In this document: one piece after another, positions 9,032 through 16,489 of the stretch
Layout: every line of letters starts with the position of its first letter
Numbering within the stretch: position 1 is the stretch's first letter
From: an uncultured Gammaproteobacteria bacterium
Lineage (GTDB): Bacteria > Pseudomonadota > Gammaproteobacteria > Steroidobacterales > UBA11654
Direction: 5' to 3'
Length of the DNA: 49,896 nt
NCBI GenBank assembly: GCA_902634075.1
Contig: CACPJA010000007.1
Span: forward strand, 1-49,896
Position numbers and translations under genes: made by a program
The notes under the pieces: model-generated
Told to the model about the DNA's origin: nothing
Seen by the model: the letters and a program-made list of their open reading frames with translations, nothing else
The model's database searches: none

Positions 9032-9468
9032 TGATTAGAAAATCACTGCTCTTCTTAGGGCTACTATTTTTTATACCTCATTCAGCAATAAGTGAAATTG
9101 TTGTAAAAAATGCATGGGTCAGAGCTGCGCCAGCGGGATCTAAAGCTATGGCAGCTTATATGTTTATCGATAATCAAGGACCAAAAAAAATGAGTTCCTC
9201 AAAGATCATCGCCAATGGTTTTGAGAAAGCAGAAGTACACATGATCTTTATTAGCAATAATATTGCACAAATGAGAAAACTAGAGAATATCTCTATTGAT
9301 GGAAAAGAATCAATAGCCTTAGAGCCGGGTGGGTTGCATTTAATGTTAATTAATCCTAACAAAGTACCTAAAAAGAATTCTAAAGTTGAGATACTCATGT
9401 TTTTTGAAAATGAAAATAATGCTGAAGTTGTAAGAATTGAAGCTGATGTTAGGAGTCAAGAATTATAG
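9031..9468 (+). CDS. Periplasmic copper chaperone PCu(A)C
   Basis: A 145-residue exported protein of the PCu(A)C family, which delivers Cu(I) to the CuA site of cytochrome c oxidase, often with SCO. The signal peptide is SLLFLGLLFFIPHSAIS. The copper-binding pattern H(M)-x10-M-x21-H-x-M is exactly met: His70, Met71, Met81, His103 and Met105. NAWVRAAP at the start of the mature domain is also typical. I chose the ATG at 9031 because it overlaps the stop of the small gene before it (TAATG) and directly precedes the signal peptide; an in-frame ATG at 9013 would add six residues. A SCO gene follows after about 14 bases. Confidence 0.92.
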   Translation: MIRKSLLFLGLLFFIPHSAISEIVVKNAWVRAAPAGSKAMAAYMFIDNQGPKKMSSSKIIANGFEKAEVHMIFISNNIAQMRKLENISIDGKESIALEPGGLHLMLINPNKVPKKNSKVEILMFFENENNAEVVRIEADVRSQEL

Positions 9469-9482
9469 AAACGAAAAATAAA

Positions 9483-10082
9483 TTGTTCTTAATATTTGCT
9501 GTGATTGCTTTGGTATTCATGGTCTTAATCATACAAAAAGGTCCAATATTAAATGAGAAACAACCCATACTTCAAAGTGGAAAAGCATTAAAACAACCCT
9601 TAGAAATTATTGACTTTGAGTTGAAAGATCAGAAGAATCAAGTGTTTACAAAAAATGATTTTAAAAATCAATTTACCCTTCTTTTCTTTGGTTATACGAA
9701 CTGTCCAGATGTTTGCCCAAGCACCATTTATAAACTTAGCCAGATGAAAAAGAAAATAAGTCAGGATATACCAGAGGCAACTCTCGAGATTGTTTTTATT
9801 ACGCTTGATCCAGAAAGAGACACGACAGATCGACTTGATGAGTACATGAATTTTTTCGATTCCACGATGATTGGTCTAACAGGAGAGATTAGTGAAATTG
9901 TTAAGCTATCTGCAAATCTTAGTGTATTTTTTCAAAGGATAAACAAAGAAGATGGGTATGATTTTAATCACACAGCTTCAATTTTTGTAATCAATACAGA
10001 GGCTCAGCTTGGAGCTTCGCTCAGCCCGATAAGTTCACTTGAAATGCTTGAAGAAGATATAAGAACCTTAGTGTCAAAATAA
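9483..10082 (+). CDS. SCO1/SenC family copper-binding thioredoxin-fold protein
   Basis: A membrane-anchored periplasmic protein of about 200 residues. An N-terminal hydrophobic helix (residues 2-17) is followed by the SCO domain. FGYTNCPDVCPS holds the CxxxC copper/redox pair (Cys74, Cys78), and His163 in NHTASIF is the third ligand. ITLDPERDT is another family motif. It would assemble CuA of cytochrome c oxidase together with the PCu(A)C protein just upstream. The TTG start at 9483 has a poor ribosome-binding site. An in-frame ATT at 9462 lies six bases after a strong AGGAG at 9451-9455 and would add a natural basic cytoplasmic tip, so the real start may be 9462. Confidence 0.92.
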   Translation: MFLIFAVIALVFMVLIIQKGPILNEKQPILQSGKALKQPLEIIDFELKDQKNQVFTKNDFKNQFTLLFFGYTNCPDVCPSTIYKLSQMKKKISQDIPEATLEIVFITLDPERDTTDRLDEYMNFFDSTMIGLTGEISEIVKLSANLSVFFQRINKEDGYDFNHTASIFVINTEAQLGASLSPISSLEMLEEDIRTLVSK

Positions 10083-10094
10083 TACTAAGTTAGA

Positions 10095-10463
10095 TCAATT
10101 CTTTGATATGCCAATCTTATCTCTGGCCAATAGATTATTCTCTTCTATATCATCAAGAACCCAATCACTTGTTAAAAGCCTTGCAGAATATTGCCTGTTA
10201 TATAGAAAAGGCATAATTAGTTGGAAAATTCCGAAAGTTACTAATGAAAAAATTAAGTGAAAGACGCCAATAGAGATCTCCCCTCTGAAAATAGGAACAA
10301 AAAAGCCAAAAAAGAAATAGGTCCAAGAGTAGCCAACAAAACAAGTCCCGTTTAAGCCTGATCCCTTATGCCTTATTTTTATCTTTTTTTGCCAGCCCAT
10401 AACCAAGGTTCCAATGATTAAGGGTAGGAAAATCATGATAATTATAAATAAAGCAATTCCCAT
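10095..10463 (-). CDS. Small membrane protein resembling the HrgC/DUF2628 group
   Basis: A 122-residue protein with an N-terminal hydrophobic helix (residues 3-23), a basic stretch (KKIKIRHKGSG), then the recognisable segment YSWTYFFFGFFVPIFRGE and two further hydrophobic stretches ending LIMPFLYNRQY. This Phe/Trp-rich signature followed by an 'FxRGD/E' turn is common to small membrane proteins annotated HrgC or DUF2628, whose function is not known. Its ATG overlaps the stop of the SDR gene upstream (TAATG at 10465-10461 on the minus strand), so it is translationally coupled to that gene. Confidence 0.7.
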   Translation of the reverse strand: MGIALFIIIMIFLPLIIGTLVMGWQKKIKIRHKGSGLNGTCFVGYSWTYFFFGFFVPIFRGEISIGVFHLIFSLVTFGIFQLIMPFLYNRQYSARLLTSDWVLDDIEENNLLARDKIGISKN

Positions 10464-11341
10464 TAGATAACTCCTATATCTTTAATATTAGTTACTTTAG
10501 AAGCATAATCCCATACGGATTCTTTTAGATTATTATCATATGAAAGTGTCGATGCTTCTTTTCTTTTGCCATGCTCCCAATAGAAACCAGATTTGCCAAT
10601 ATATTGTAGATCAGAAGTCATTACAATATGATTTAAAGCCCCTTTTTCAGCAGACTGCAGAAAAGGTTTGATTAAATTTACAATAACGCCATGCATACCT
10701 CGCATATGCCGATGAATATTTGTATTAATAAAATAACCAGGTGAAACTGCAAAAACGTCTATGTTTGTTTGTTCTAGTTTTTCAGACAATATAAAGCTAA
10801 AAAGATTAAGGCACAATTTTGATCTTGCATAGGCTTGAAATCCCATGGAATGATTAACTTTTTCCCAGCCAGTTTCAAAATTAATATCATCAAAATCAAA
10901 TTCCTTTGCCATTCTATGACCATCTGAAGAAATATTTATTATCCTAGAATTGTCAGGTTTCATGAGTAGATCCAAAAGAAGATGGGTCAAGAGGAAGGGC
11001 CCAAGAAAATTCGTAGCCATGGTCATTTCAAAACCATCCTCACTTTGTCTTCTGATTGACTCAGTAATTCCAGCATTATTAATTAAGACATCTAATTGAG
11101 AATAATGATTATGGATTTGTCTTGATAACTCTCTTAACGCACTAAAAGAAGAAACATCACAATCAAAATATTCAATATCTTTATTTCCTGAAGCGTCAAT
11201 AATCTCATCTTTTGAGTTGATACCCTCTTCAGTATCAAAATCAACCAGAATCAGTCTAGCCCCCTTATCTGCGAGTGCTTTGGCTGCAATTCTACCCATT
11301 CCGCTGGCTGTGCCAGTAATTAAGACTGTCTTATCTTGCAT
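10463..11341 (-). CDS. Short-chain dehydrogenase/reductase (retinol-dehydrogenase-like)
   Basis: An NAD(P)-dependent oxidoreductase of about 292 residues. TGTASGMGRIAA is the glycine-rich cofactor motif, NNAG the structural motif, and ISSDG with YARSK gives the Ser-Tyr-Lys catalytic set. The overall pattern (NFLGPFLLTHLLLDLL and VSPGYF) is closest to the retinol dehydrogenase/WW-domain oxidoreductase-like branch. The start ATG at 11341 yields MQDKTVLITG, the standard SDR beginning; a longer frame back to 11377 would run into the end of the DUF169 gene. It sits four bases after that gene, so the two and the cytochrome c gene probably form one transcript. Substrate unknown. Confidence 0.88.
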   Translation of the reverse strand: MQDKTVLITGTASGMGRIAAKALADKGARLILVDFDTEEGINSKDEIIDASGNKDIEYFDCDVSSFSALRELSRQIHNHYSQLDVLINNAGITESIRRQSEDGFEMTMATNFLGPFLLTHLLLDLLMKPDNSRIINISSDGHRMAKEFDFDDINFETGWEKVNHSMGFQAYARSKLCLNLFSFILSEKLEQTNIDVFAVSPGYFINTNIHRHMRGMHGVIVNLIKPFLQSAEKGALNHIVMTSDLQYIGKSGFYWEHGKRKEASTLSYDNNLKESVWDYASKVTNIKDIGVI

Positions 11342-11345
11342 TAAT

Positions 11346-12311
11346 TTAGCTGAGCATGCTTGGATCCATACCAACACTTTTCATCTGTTCCAAGACTACA
11401 GATTTTGTTATTTCTTCAATTCCATTTTCCCTTGCAAAATCTTCTACGTTATTAATAGCCATTTCTATAATGCCTGGTGGGGTTGATGCAATCATATCTT
11501 TTGATTCCTGATCCCAAATCATGCTTAGTTTCGACTCAAATTCATTTTTTGGAGCATCTTCTTTTAACTTTCTTTCTTTTGCTTTTTTAGCTCGTTTTCT
11601 TTTGTCCCAGTATTCAGATTCTTCTGGCTTAGTGGCTTCTAATACAGCTCTTGCGTCAGGGGTTGAAGTCATAATATTTAATAAACTTTCCAAATACTCA
11701 TTTGGAACAACCACAAACATTTCCTCAGGTTTTAATCGATTATTCATTCTCCCCCCCAGATCACCAGGAGTAATGACAACGTTGCCGTCATGCCAAGGTG
11801 TTGCAAAAAGATCACTGCAAAAAGAAGAGCCAGCAGCTCCTCTTGGCGGGGTGCCATCCAATACAGTCCTTGCACCTCCAATAAAGTTAGCCCAATGGGG
11901 TGTGCAAACTACGACTATCCAATCTACAAATATGTCGTCAGGGACATCAGAAAGCGGTGCGGCACCAATCCCGACAACAGTTTTTTGGGGTAAAACATAC
12001 TCTCCAGTTTTAATTTTCTCAGCCCCCACATCTGTATAGGCAGGTATATTTTGTGCAAGGTATTGTCCGTTCCTTATCTCGTCAGTTCCCTCATGAACTC
12101 CTGCGGTGTAGACACCTGTGGTGCAATCGTGATGATGTCTATCAAATGAAACTATCTCCCCTTTATCCATAGCGTGCCTGACAATGGAACATGGAACCAC
12201 TTTCTTTTGTTCATAAGGTTTAGGTATTTCTTCTTTAAATAAGCTAATAGCAACCGGGTTACCTCTTACCTTTCCAGCTAAAGAGTCACTAAGTTCTTTG
12301 AGATCTATCAT
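11346..12311 (-). CDS. DUF169 protein with C-terminal PCP_red-like domain
   Basis: A 321-residue soluble protein. The N-terminal two thirds match my recollection of the DUF169 family: CSIVRHAMDKGEIV at 41-54, then a His/Cys-rich loop (RHHHDC, residues 58-63), GQYLAQNIPAY and VCTPHWANFIGG. A lysine-rich linker follows at about 236-256. The last 50 residues (about 265-310, WDQESKDMIASTPPGI... DFARENGIEEITKSV) look like the PCP_red domain found at the C-terminus of the BchB/ChlB subunit of dark protochlorophyllide reductase. No photosynthesis genes are nearby. Function unknown; the conserved Cys and His residues could hold a metal centre. It lies 19 bases downstream of the cytochrome c gene. Confidence 0.82.
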   Translation of the reverse strand: MIDLKELSDSLAGKVRGNPVAISLFKEEIPKPYEQKKVVPCSIVRHAMDKGEIVSFDRHHHDCTTGVYTAGVHEGTDEIRNGQYLAQNIPAYTDVGAEKIKTGEYVLPQKTVVGIGAAPLSDVPDDIFVDWIVVVCTPHWANFIGGARTVLDGTPPRGAAGSSFCSDLFATPWHDGNVVITPGDLGGRMNNRLKPEEMFVVVPNEYLESLLNIMTSTPDARAVLEATKPEESEYWDKRKRAKKAKERKLKEDAPKNEFESKLSMIWDQESKDMIASTPPGIIEMAINNVEDFARENGIEEITKSVVLEQMKSVGMDPSMLS

Positions 12312-12330
12312 ATTTGAATTATAGCCTGTT

Positions 12331-13128
12331 TTATTCTATTGGTCTTCCAGGCAAAATGCCGCCGTATAGCATCAGGTCTTCTTTTGGTTTAGATCGCCAA
12401 AGCTCCTTAGCAAAACGGGGTATTGCCATTGCTGCTATAGGAAAACATTCAACAAACTCTGAAGTTGAAAAAGGTAATCGATGGATGGCGTAACAAAACA
12501 TGTCTCTTTCTGTTATATGCCAAAACCCGCTGACCCCCTTAAGGCTTGTAGAAACTGATCCATTAGTATTGAAGTAAGCATCAAATTCAATCTGGTTGTC
12601 ACTATCAACTAAACGATAGTGAGTAGTGTTGGTCATCAGATGATTCCAAAAACTAGGAAAACGCTCAGAAACAGGGAGACTTTTATCAATTGTTTCTGCA
12701 ATAAATGATCTCTCAATATTGGGTTTATTTGGAGCACCTGTTTCTATCATCATAAAAGCTATCATATCGATTAAAAATTCTTCAGGAACAGGCTCAGGAA
12801 TCATCATGGTGCTCCCTGGAAAAAGCTTTTGAGGACCTTGTAGAAATCTATAAATTAATTCCTTATCCCAAATCAAATCAGATGAACCCATTGACAATGA
12901 GTAATTATAAGCAGGATCTTCTCCAACACTTCTACCAAATATTTGCCAAAGATTTGGGCCTACAATATTTGCGCTATCTGCCGCTAAAGTATGGCAAGCG
13001 CTACAACGTTGCTGAAATGCATTTTTACCATTGAGATAATCAGCATTATCCAGCTCATCTGTTGTTGGTGTCGCAAGAACCGCTGTGCTTAAAAAGCACA
13101 AGAAAAATATTTTTAATCCAAAACCCAC
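12331..13128 (-). CDS. Exported class I cytochrome c with a C-terminal extension
   Basis: A 265-residue periplasmic protein. A hydrophobic signal peptide ends near ATA/TPTT at residue 20. RCSACHTLA at 41-49 is the covalent heme site, GPNLW follows, and Met108 or Met109 in FPGSTMMIPEP is the probable distal axial ligand, as in cytochrome c2/c-type domains. The heme domain ends near residue 130. The remaining 135 residues form an unrecognised domain with HYRLVDSDNQIEFDAYF and two cysteines in FCYAIHRLP... ECFPI, resembling small periplasmic domains of DUF995 type. The start is GTG at 13128 with a weak ribosome-binding site. It is first in a minus-strand operon with the DUF169 and SDR genes. Confidence 0.88.
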   Translation of the reverse strand: MGFGLKIFFLCFLSTAVLATPTTDELDNADYLNGKNAFQQRCSACHTLAADSANIVGPNLWQIFGRSVGEDPAYNYSLSMGSSDLIWDKELIYRFLQGPQKLFPGSTMMIPEPVPEEFLIDMIAFMMIETGAPNKPNIERSFIAETIDKSLPVSERFPSFWNHLMTNTTHYRLVDSDNQIEFDAYFNTNGSVSTSLKGVSGFWHITERDMFCYAIHRLPFSTSEFVECFPIAAMAIPRFAKELWRSKPKEDLMLYGGILPGRPIE

Positions 13129-13204
13129 TTTAATTTAGTATTTTTTTTATAAGAAATATAAATTAGCATTATTACTTTAAAGATAAAACGGTTAGAATTT
13201 TGAC

Positions 13205-14080
13205 ATGAAATTTTGGGGTAAGAAAAATGAGAAGTGGGTTGAAAGCCCAATGCATAATAACTGGTATCAATCCAGTTCATATTTTCTAAGCTCTTTCGCT
13301 CTAATAACCTCTGTAAGCGAGGATGGAGTAACAAGTATTGGACCTTATCAACTTTCTTTCCCTTTTGGCGTTATTGAACGCAGAGAAGTAATTGTGATTT
13401 CAAGAAGAGGATCAAATACCTCAACTAACTTAAAAAGAGTCAAAAAGTGCGCAATGAATTGGGTCGAATACGATAGAAGCAAGGTAAAGAACATCGTTGA
13501 CCTAGGTTACCCTGGCCAAGAACCGGTGGAAAAAATGGAAGACTGCCCTTATGAGCTTGAAGAAACGCCAACAGAAGCTTTCCGCGATGATCCGGATAGA
13601 CCCAAAGTTATTAAAGATGCGTTTCAAGTTTTTGAATGTGAATTAAATGATAATCCTGATGATTTTTACTACAAGGGAACGGAGCATACAGAGTATCTTC
13701 TTCTTAAACTTAATAACATCTACCTAAGAGAGCGATGGAGAAATAATCTGGATTTAGGCGATGACATGAAGATTCCAAATATGCCTATTAGCTTTGGTTT
13801 TAGAAATGCTAATCAGTTCTGGTTCGCCAAACATAAGAAACCATTTTGGTTGCCAACTCCAGAAGGCAAAGGTGCTGCGCATGACGCTGTAATGTATATA
13901 GGAAATCGAATCGATCCAGAAATCAACTTTACAGAAGATGCCTGCAAGCAACTAACTGGGGTACCAAAGGTTTTTGTCAAAACAGTCCTAAAAGGAATCA
14001 TTAAAGAAGCAAAAAAAGAAGGCGTTACAGTAATCGATGAAGCTTTCGTTAAAAAAGTTAACGAAAACAGAAATAAATAG
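13205..14080 (+). CDS. Flavin-reductase-like split-barrel protein with C-terminal PCP_red-like domain
   Basis: A 291-residue soluble protein. The N-terminal part (about 15-150) reads like an FMN-binding split barrel of the flavin-reductase/DUF447 kind: SSYFLSSFALITSVSEDG, SIGPYQLSFPFG, VIVISRRGSNTSTNLK, and NWVEYDR. The C-terminal 50 residues (FTEDACKQLTGVPKVFVKTV... EAKKEGVTVIDEAFV) resemble the PCP_red domain, the same kind of tail as on the divergently transcribed DUF169 protein 900 bases away. I infer a flavin or F420-linked redox role, but no substrate can be named. It is divergent from the cytochrome c gene and is followed after four bases by a membrane methyltransferase-like gene. Confidence 0.75.
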   Translation: MKFWGKKNEKWVESPMHNNWYQSSSYFLSSFALITSVSEDGVTSIGPYQLSFPFGVIERREVIVISRRGSNTSTNLKRVKKCAMNWVEYDRSKVKNIVDLGYPGQEPVEKMEDCPYELEETPTEAFRDDPDRPKVIKDAFQVFECELNDNPDDFYYKGTEHTEYLLLKLNNIYLRERWRNNLDLGDDMKIPNMPISFGFRNANQFWFAKHKKPFWLPTPEGKGAAHDAVMYIGNRIDPEINFTEDACKQLTGVPKVFVKTVLKGIIKEAKKEGVTVIDEAFVKKVNENRNK

Positions 14081-14084
14081 ATTA

Positions 14085-14705
14085 ATGTCACATCGAACCA
14101 AGGACCTTCCTAAACTATCTGGGTTAGCTCACCTGATTAGAGAACTCAGATATCATGAATTCTCTAGGCAAAGCATAGGCATAATACTAGTAAGTGTTTT
14201 TTGCTTTGAAACATCTCCTGATTTAATTTTTCCTTATGCATCTCATTTTGCTATAAGTCTCATTCTTATCGGACTAAGTCTCCGAATGTACGCATCAGGA
14301 TTCGTGTTAAAAAATAAAGAACTTTCGACCACAGGACCTTATGCTTTTATGAGACATCCTCTCTACACTGGAAATATAATGATTCTAATAGGTTTGTGTC
14401 TAATTAATGGTTTCTTTTGGTCTTTTGTAATTGCATTTATTTTCTTTTGGTTTTATTACCCAACTGCAATTGAATATGAAGACAGAAAACTAAAATCACT
14501 TTTTCCAGATACTTGGGAAGAATGGGCATCTATGACACCAGCGCTAATACCTAAAATGGATCTTAAGGGCACTATTAAAGGAAAAATCTTTTCTCAATTG
14601 GATCTTAGAAGCTGGTCTTTGAAGAAAAGCTTAGTAACAAACTACGAACCAGTCATTGTGATTTATGTAATTGCCTGGTTAATTGTTATTGGTAATCGTG
14701 GCTAA
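14085..14705 (+). CDS. Isoprenylcysteine carboxyl methyltransferase-like (PEMT/ICMT) membrane protein
   Basis: About 206 residues with four to five membrane helices. The diagnostic region is STTGPYAFMRHPLYTGN followed by a hydrophobic helix, then FYYPTAIEYEDRKLKSLF and WEEW, which form the SAM-binding end of ICMT and phospholipid N-methyltransferase proteins. The bacterial substrate is usually unknown (isoprenylcysteine-like compounds, phospholipids or others). I chose the ATG at 14085, four bases after the preceding stop; a longer frame back to 14037 would overlap that gene by 44 bases. Its end overlaps the start of the kinase-like gene, so these genes look translationally linked. Confidence 0.85.
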   Translation: MSHRTKDLPKLSGLAHLIRELRYHEFSRQSIGIILVSVFCFETSPDLIFPYASHFAISLILIGLSLRMYASGFVLKNKELSTTGPYAFMRHPLYTGNIMILIGLCLINGFFWSFVIAFIFFWFYYPTAIEYEDRKLKSLFPDTWEEWASMTPALIPKMDLKGTIKGKIFSQLDLRSWSLKKSLVTNYEPVIVIYVIAWLIVIGNRG

Positions 14706-15384
14706 TCAAGAAAATGAATCAATAGAGTCGAGTTTCATTGAATCTGTTGAAAAAGCTCTTAGAGATGATAAAGCTCTAGTCAAATCCTATGAGGGCAACC
14801 AAGGCATTCTCTTTAAACTTAATCTTGGAGGTAAAAACTATCTCATTAAACGAGCAAATAAATCAAACGTCTTCTTAAGATACTTTAATCAAAGAACTCT
14901 CAATCGTGAATTAGAAATATACAAAAAACTTCAAGACATCGATGGGATTCCGAATTGTTTTGGCATGACTGGGAGAGGTGATCTTATTCTAGAATACATT
15001 GAGGGACAATCCTATCGAGACAAACAATACGAATTAGCAGGCAATCAATCATTCTTTCAAGAATTATTGGATCTAATATTAAATATCCATAATAAAGGCA
15101 TTGCCCATGGCGATCTTAAAAGAAAGGATAATATCCTTGTTAATAATGATAACGAACCATTCTTAATAGATTTTGGCACTGGAATTTCCATAGATAAACC
15201 CAAAGGGCAAATAAAAAGATTCTTCTTTCGTTTTTTGAAGTCAACTGATCTAAATGCCTGGATCAAGCACAAGTACAACAGGAATTATGATGATATAAGT
15301 AAAGATGATAGACAATATTACTCTCCTACACTTATAGAAAAGTGTTATAGAATTATAAGAAAGATATTTGTCAAATACGGATAG
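14698..15384 (+). CDS. Kinase-fold protein (LPS-core kinase/RIO-like)
   Basis: About 228 residues with a small eukaryotic-type kinase fold. YLIKRANKS carries the probable ATP-anchoring lysine, LILEYIEGQSY is the hinge, HGDLKRKDNILV is the catalytic loop (Asp acting as base and Asn as metal ligand) and LIDFGTG is the DFG metal site. The pattern is closest to the lipopolysaccharide core kinases (KdkA/WaaP/InaA-like) and RIO kinases; the phosphorylated target is unknown. I take GTG at 14698, which overlaps the stop of the methyltransferase gene (GTGGCTAA); a TTG at 14683 is the other option. The basic tail (RIIRKIFVKYG) could contact the membrane. Confidence 0.8.
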   Translation: MANQENESIESSFIESVEKALRDDKALVKSYEGNQGILFKLNLGGKNYLIKRANKSNVFLRYFNQRTLNRELEIYKKLQDIDGIPNCFGMTGRGDLILEYIEGQSYRDKQYELAGNQSFFQELLDLILNIHNKGIAHGDLKRKDNILVNNDNEPFLIDFGTGISIDKPKGQIKRFFFRFLKSTDLNAWIKHKYNRNYDDISKDDRQYYSPTLIEKCYRIIRKIFVKYG

Positions 15385-15395
15385 TAAAAAGAAAG

Positions 15396-15596
15396 ATGAT
15401 GCTTGAACCTCCATTGCTTTATTACTGGGTTATACCACTCATAATTTGGTCGGCCTGTTGGAAACTTGTTGCACTTTGGAAAGCTGCTAGGAACAGACAA
15501 TTAGCCTGGTTTATATTCCTAGCAATTTTTAATACAGCAGGGATGCTCCCAATTCTCTATATCTACTTCTACCAAAGAGATAAATCTGAATTCTAA
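15396..15596 (+). CDS. Small membrane protein, DUF5652-like
   Basis: A 66-residue protein with two hydrophobic helices joined by a basic loop (KLVALWKAARNRQLAWF) and ending in IFNTAGMLPILYIYF. This 'WKxxALWKAARNxQxxWF ... NTxGxLPIxY' pattern matches the small DUF5652 membrane proteins as I remember them. No function is known. It lies 11 bases after the kinase-like gene and two bases before the homocysteine methyltransferase gene, so it is part of the same probable operon. A second ATG at 15399 is an equally good start. Confidence 0.7.
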   Translation: MMLEPPLLYYWVIPLIIWSACWKLVALWKAARNRQLAWFIFLAIFNTAGMLPILYIYFYQRDKSEF

Positions 15597-15598
15597 AG

Positions 15599-16489
15599 AT
15601 GAAATATATTTTAGACACTGGAATGGGAACAGAGCTCCAAGAAAGAGGAGTCAATGTTCCTGACTGGAAGAAATCAATATGGTCAGCTGACGCTCTAATT
15701 CATAACCCAGAATCAGTAAAAGATATTCATAAAGCAAACATTGAAGCTGGCTCGAATGTCATCATTACAAACAACTACTATGTCACACCAAATATTCTGA
15801 AAAGAGAAAACTTAGAATTTGATTTCACAACACTTATCCAAAAATCTATAGATCTTGCGAAAGATGCTAGATCAGAGTGTGATGATGTGCTGATTGCAGG
15901 TTCTTTTCCTCCTATTGAGACAAGCTTCAGACCAGACCTTACACCAGAAAATGATGAAATCATTGATTTCTATAAAGATTTATTGGAAATCATGACCGGA
16001 CAAGTAGACATCATCATTTGTGAAACCATGAGTTCAATTAGAGAAGGCAAAATAGCTTGCGAGATCGCATTGAAGGAATTTGATGAGGTTTGGTTAAGCT
16101 GGACAACAAGAGGAGTAGACGGATCAACACTAATAAGCGGAGAATCTTTAGAAGATGCAATCATGATTGGTAATAAGATTGGAGCTGCATGCCAACTGTT
16201 AAATTGTACTGCTACAAACTTAGTAACAGATCACCTTGAAACAATGAAAAAAGCCAATTCATTTGGCGCTTATGCCAACTCACATGCATTAAAAGAATCT
16301 CATTTAATCGAAGACTTAGGTAAAAATGTTGACCCAGATATCAATCACTATCATAACTCCGTAAAACTCACACCTGATGAGTATGCAAAGCAAGCAAAGA
16401 TTTGGTTCGATGAGGGGGCTTATGTAATTGGAGGATGCTGTATGACAGGGCCAGATCACATAAAAGCACTCGTTAAAATAATCAGTTAA
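15599..16489 (+). CDS. Homocysteine S-methyltransferase family protein
   Basis: A 296-residue zinc-dependent methyltransferase barrel. ILDTGMGTELQERG is the family start, ANIEAGSNVIITNNYYVTP the second motif, LLNCTATN holds the first zinc cysteine, and GGCCMTGPDHIKAL the C-terminal cysteine pair. Characterised relatives transfer a methyl group from S-methylmethionine or a betaine-like donor to homocysteine to give methionine; the donor here is not predictable. The B12-binding and folate domains of MetH are absent, so this is a stand-alone domain. The gene runs convergent with aceE, overlapping it by four bases. Confidence 0.88.
   Translation: MKYILDTGMGTELQERGVNVPDWKKSIWSADALIHNPESVKDIHKANIEAGSNVIITNNYYVTPNILKRENLEFDFTTLIQKSIDLAKDARSECDDVLIAGSFPPIETSFRPDLTPENDEIIDFYKDLLEIMTGQVDIIICETMSSIREGKIACEIALKEFDEVWLSWTTRGVDGSTLISGESLEDAIMIGNKIGAACQLLNCTATNLVTDHLETMKKANSFGAYANSHALKESHLIEDLGKNVDPDINHYHNSVKLTPDEYAKQAKIWFDEGAYVIGGCCMTGPDHIKALVKIIS

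Noticed and set aside
11521-12039. A 172-codon plus-strand frame opposite the DUF169 gene
   Set aside because: It is antisense to a recognisable conserved protein and has a composition typical of a mirror frame.
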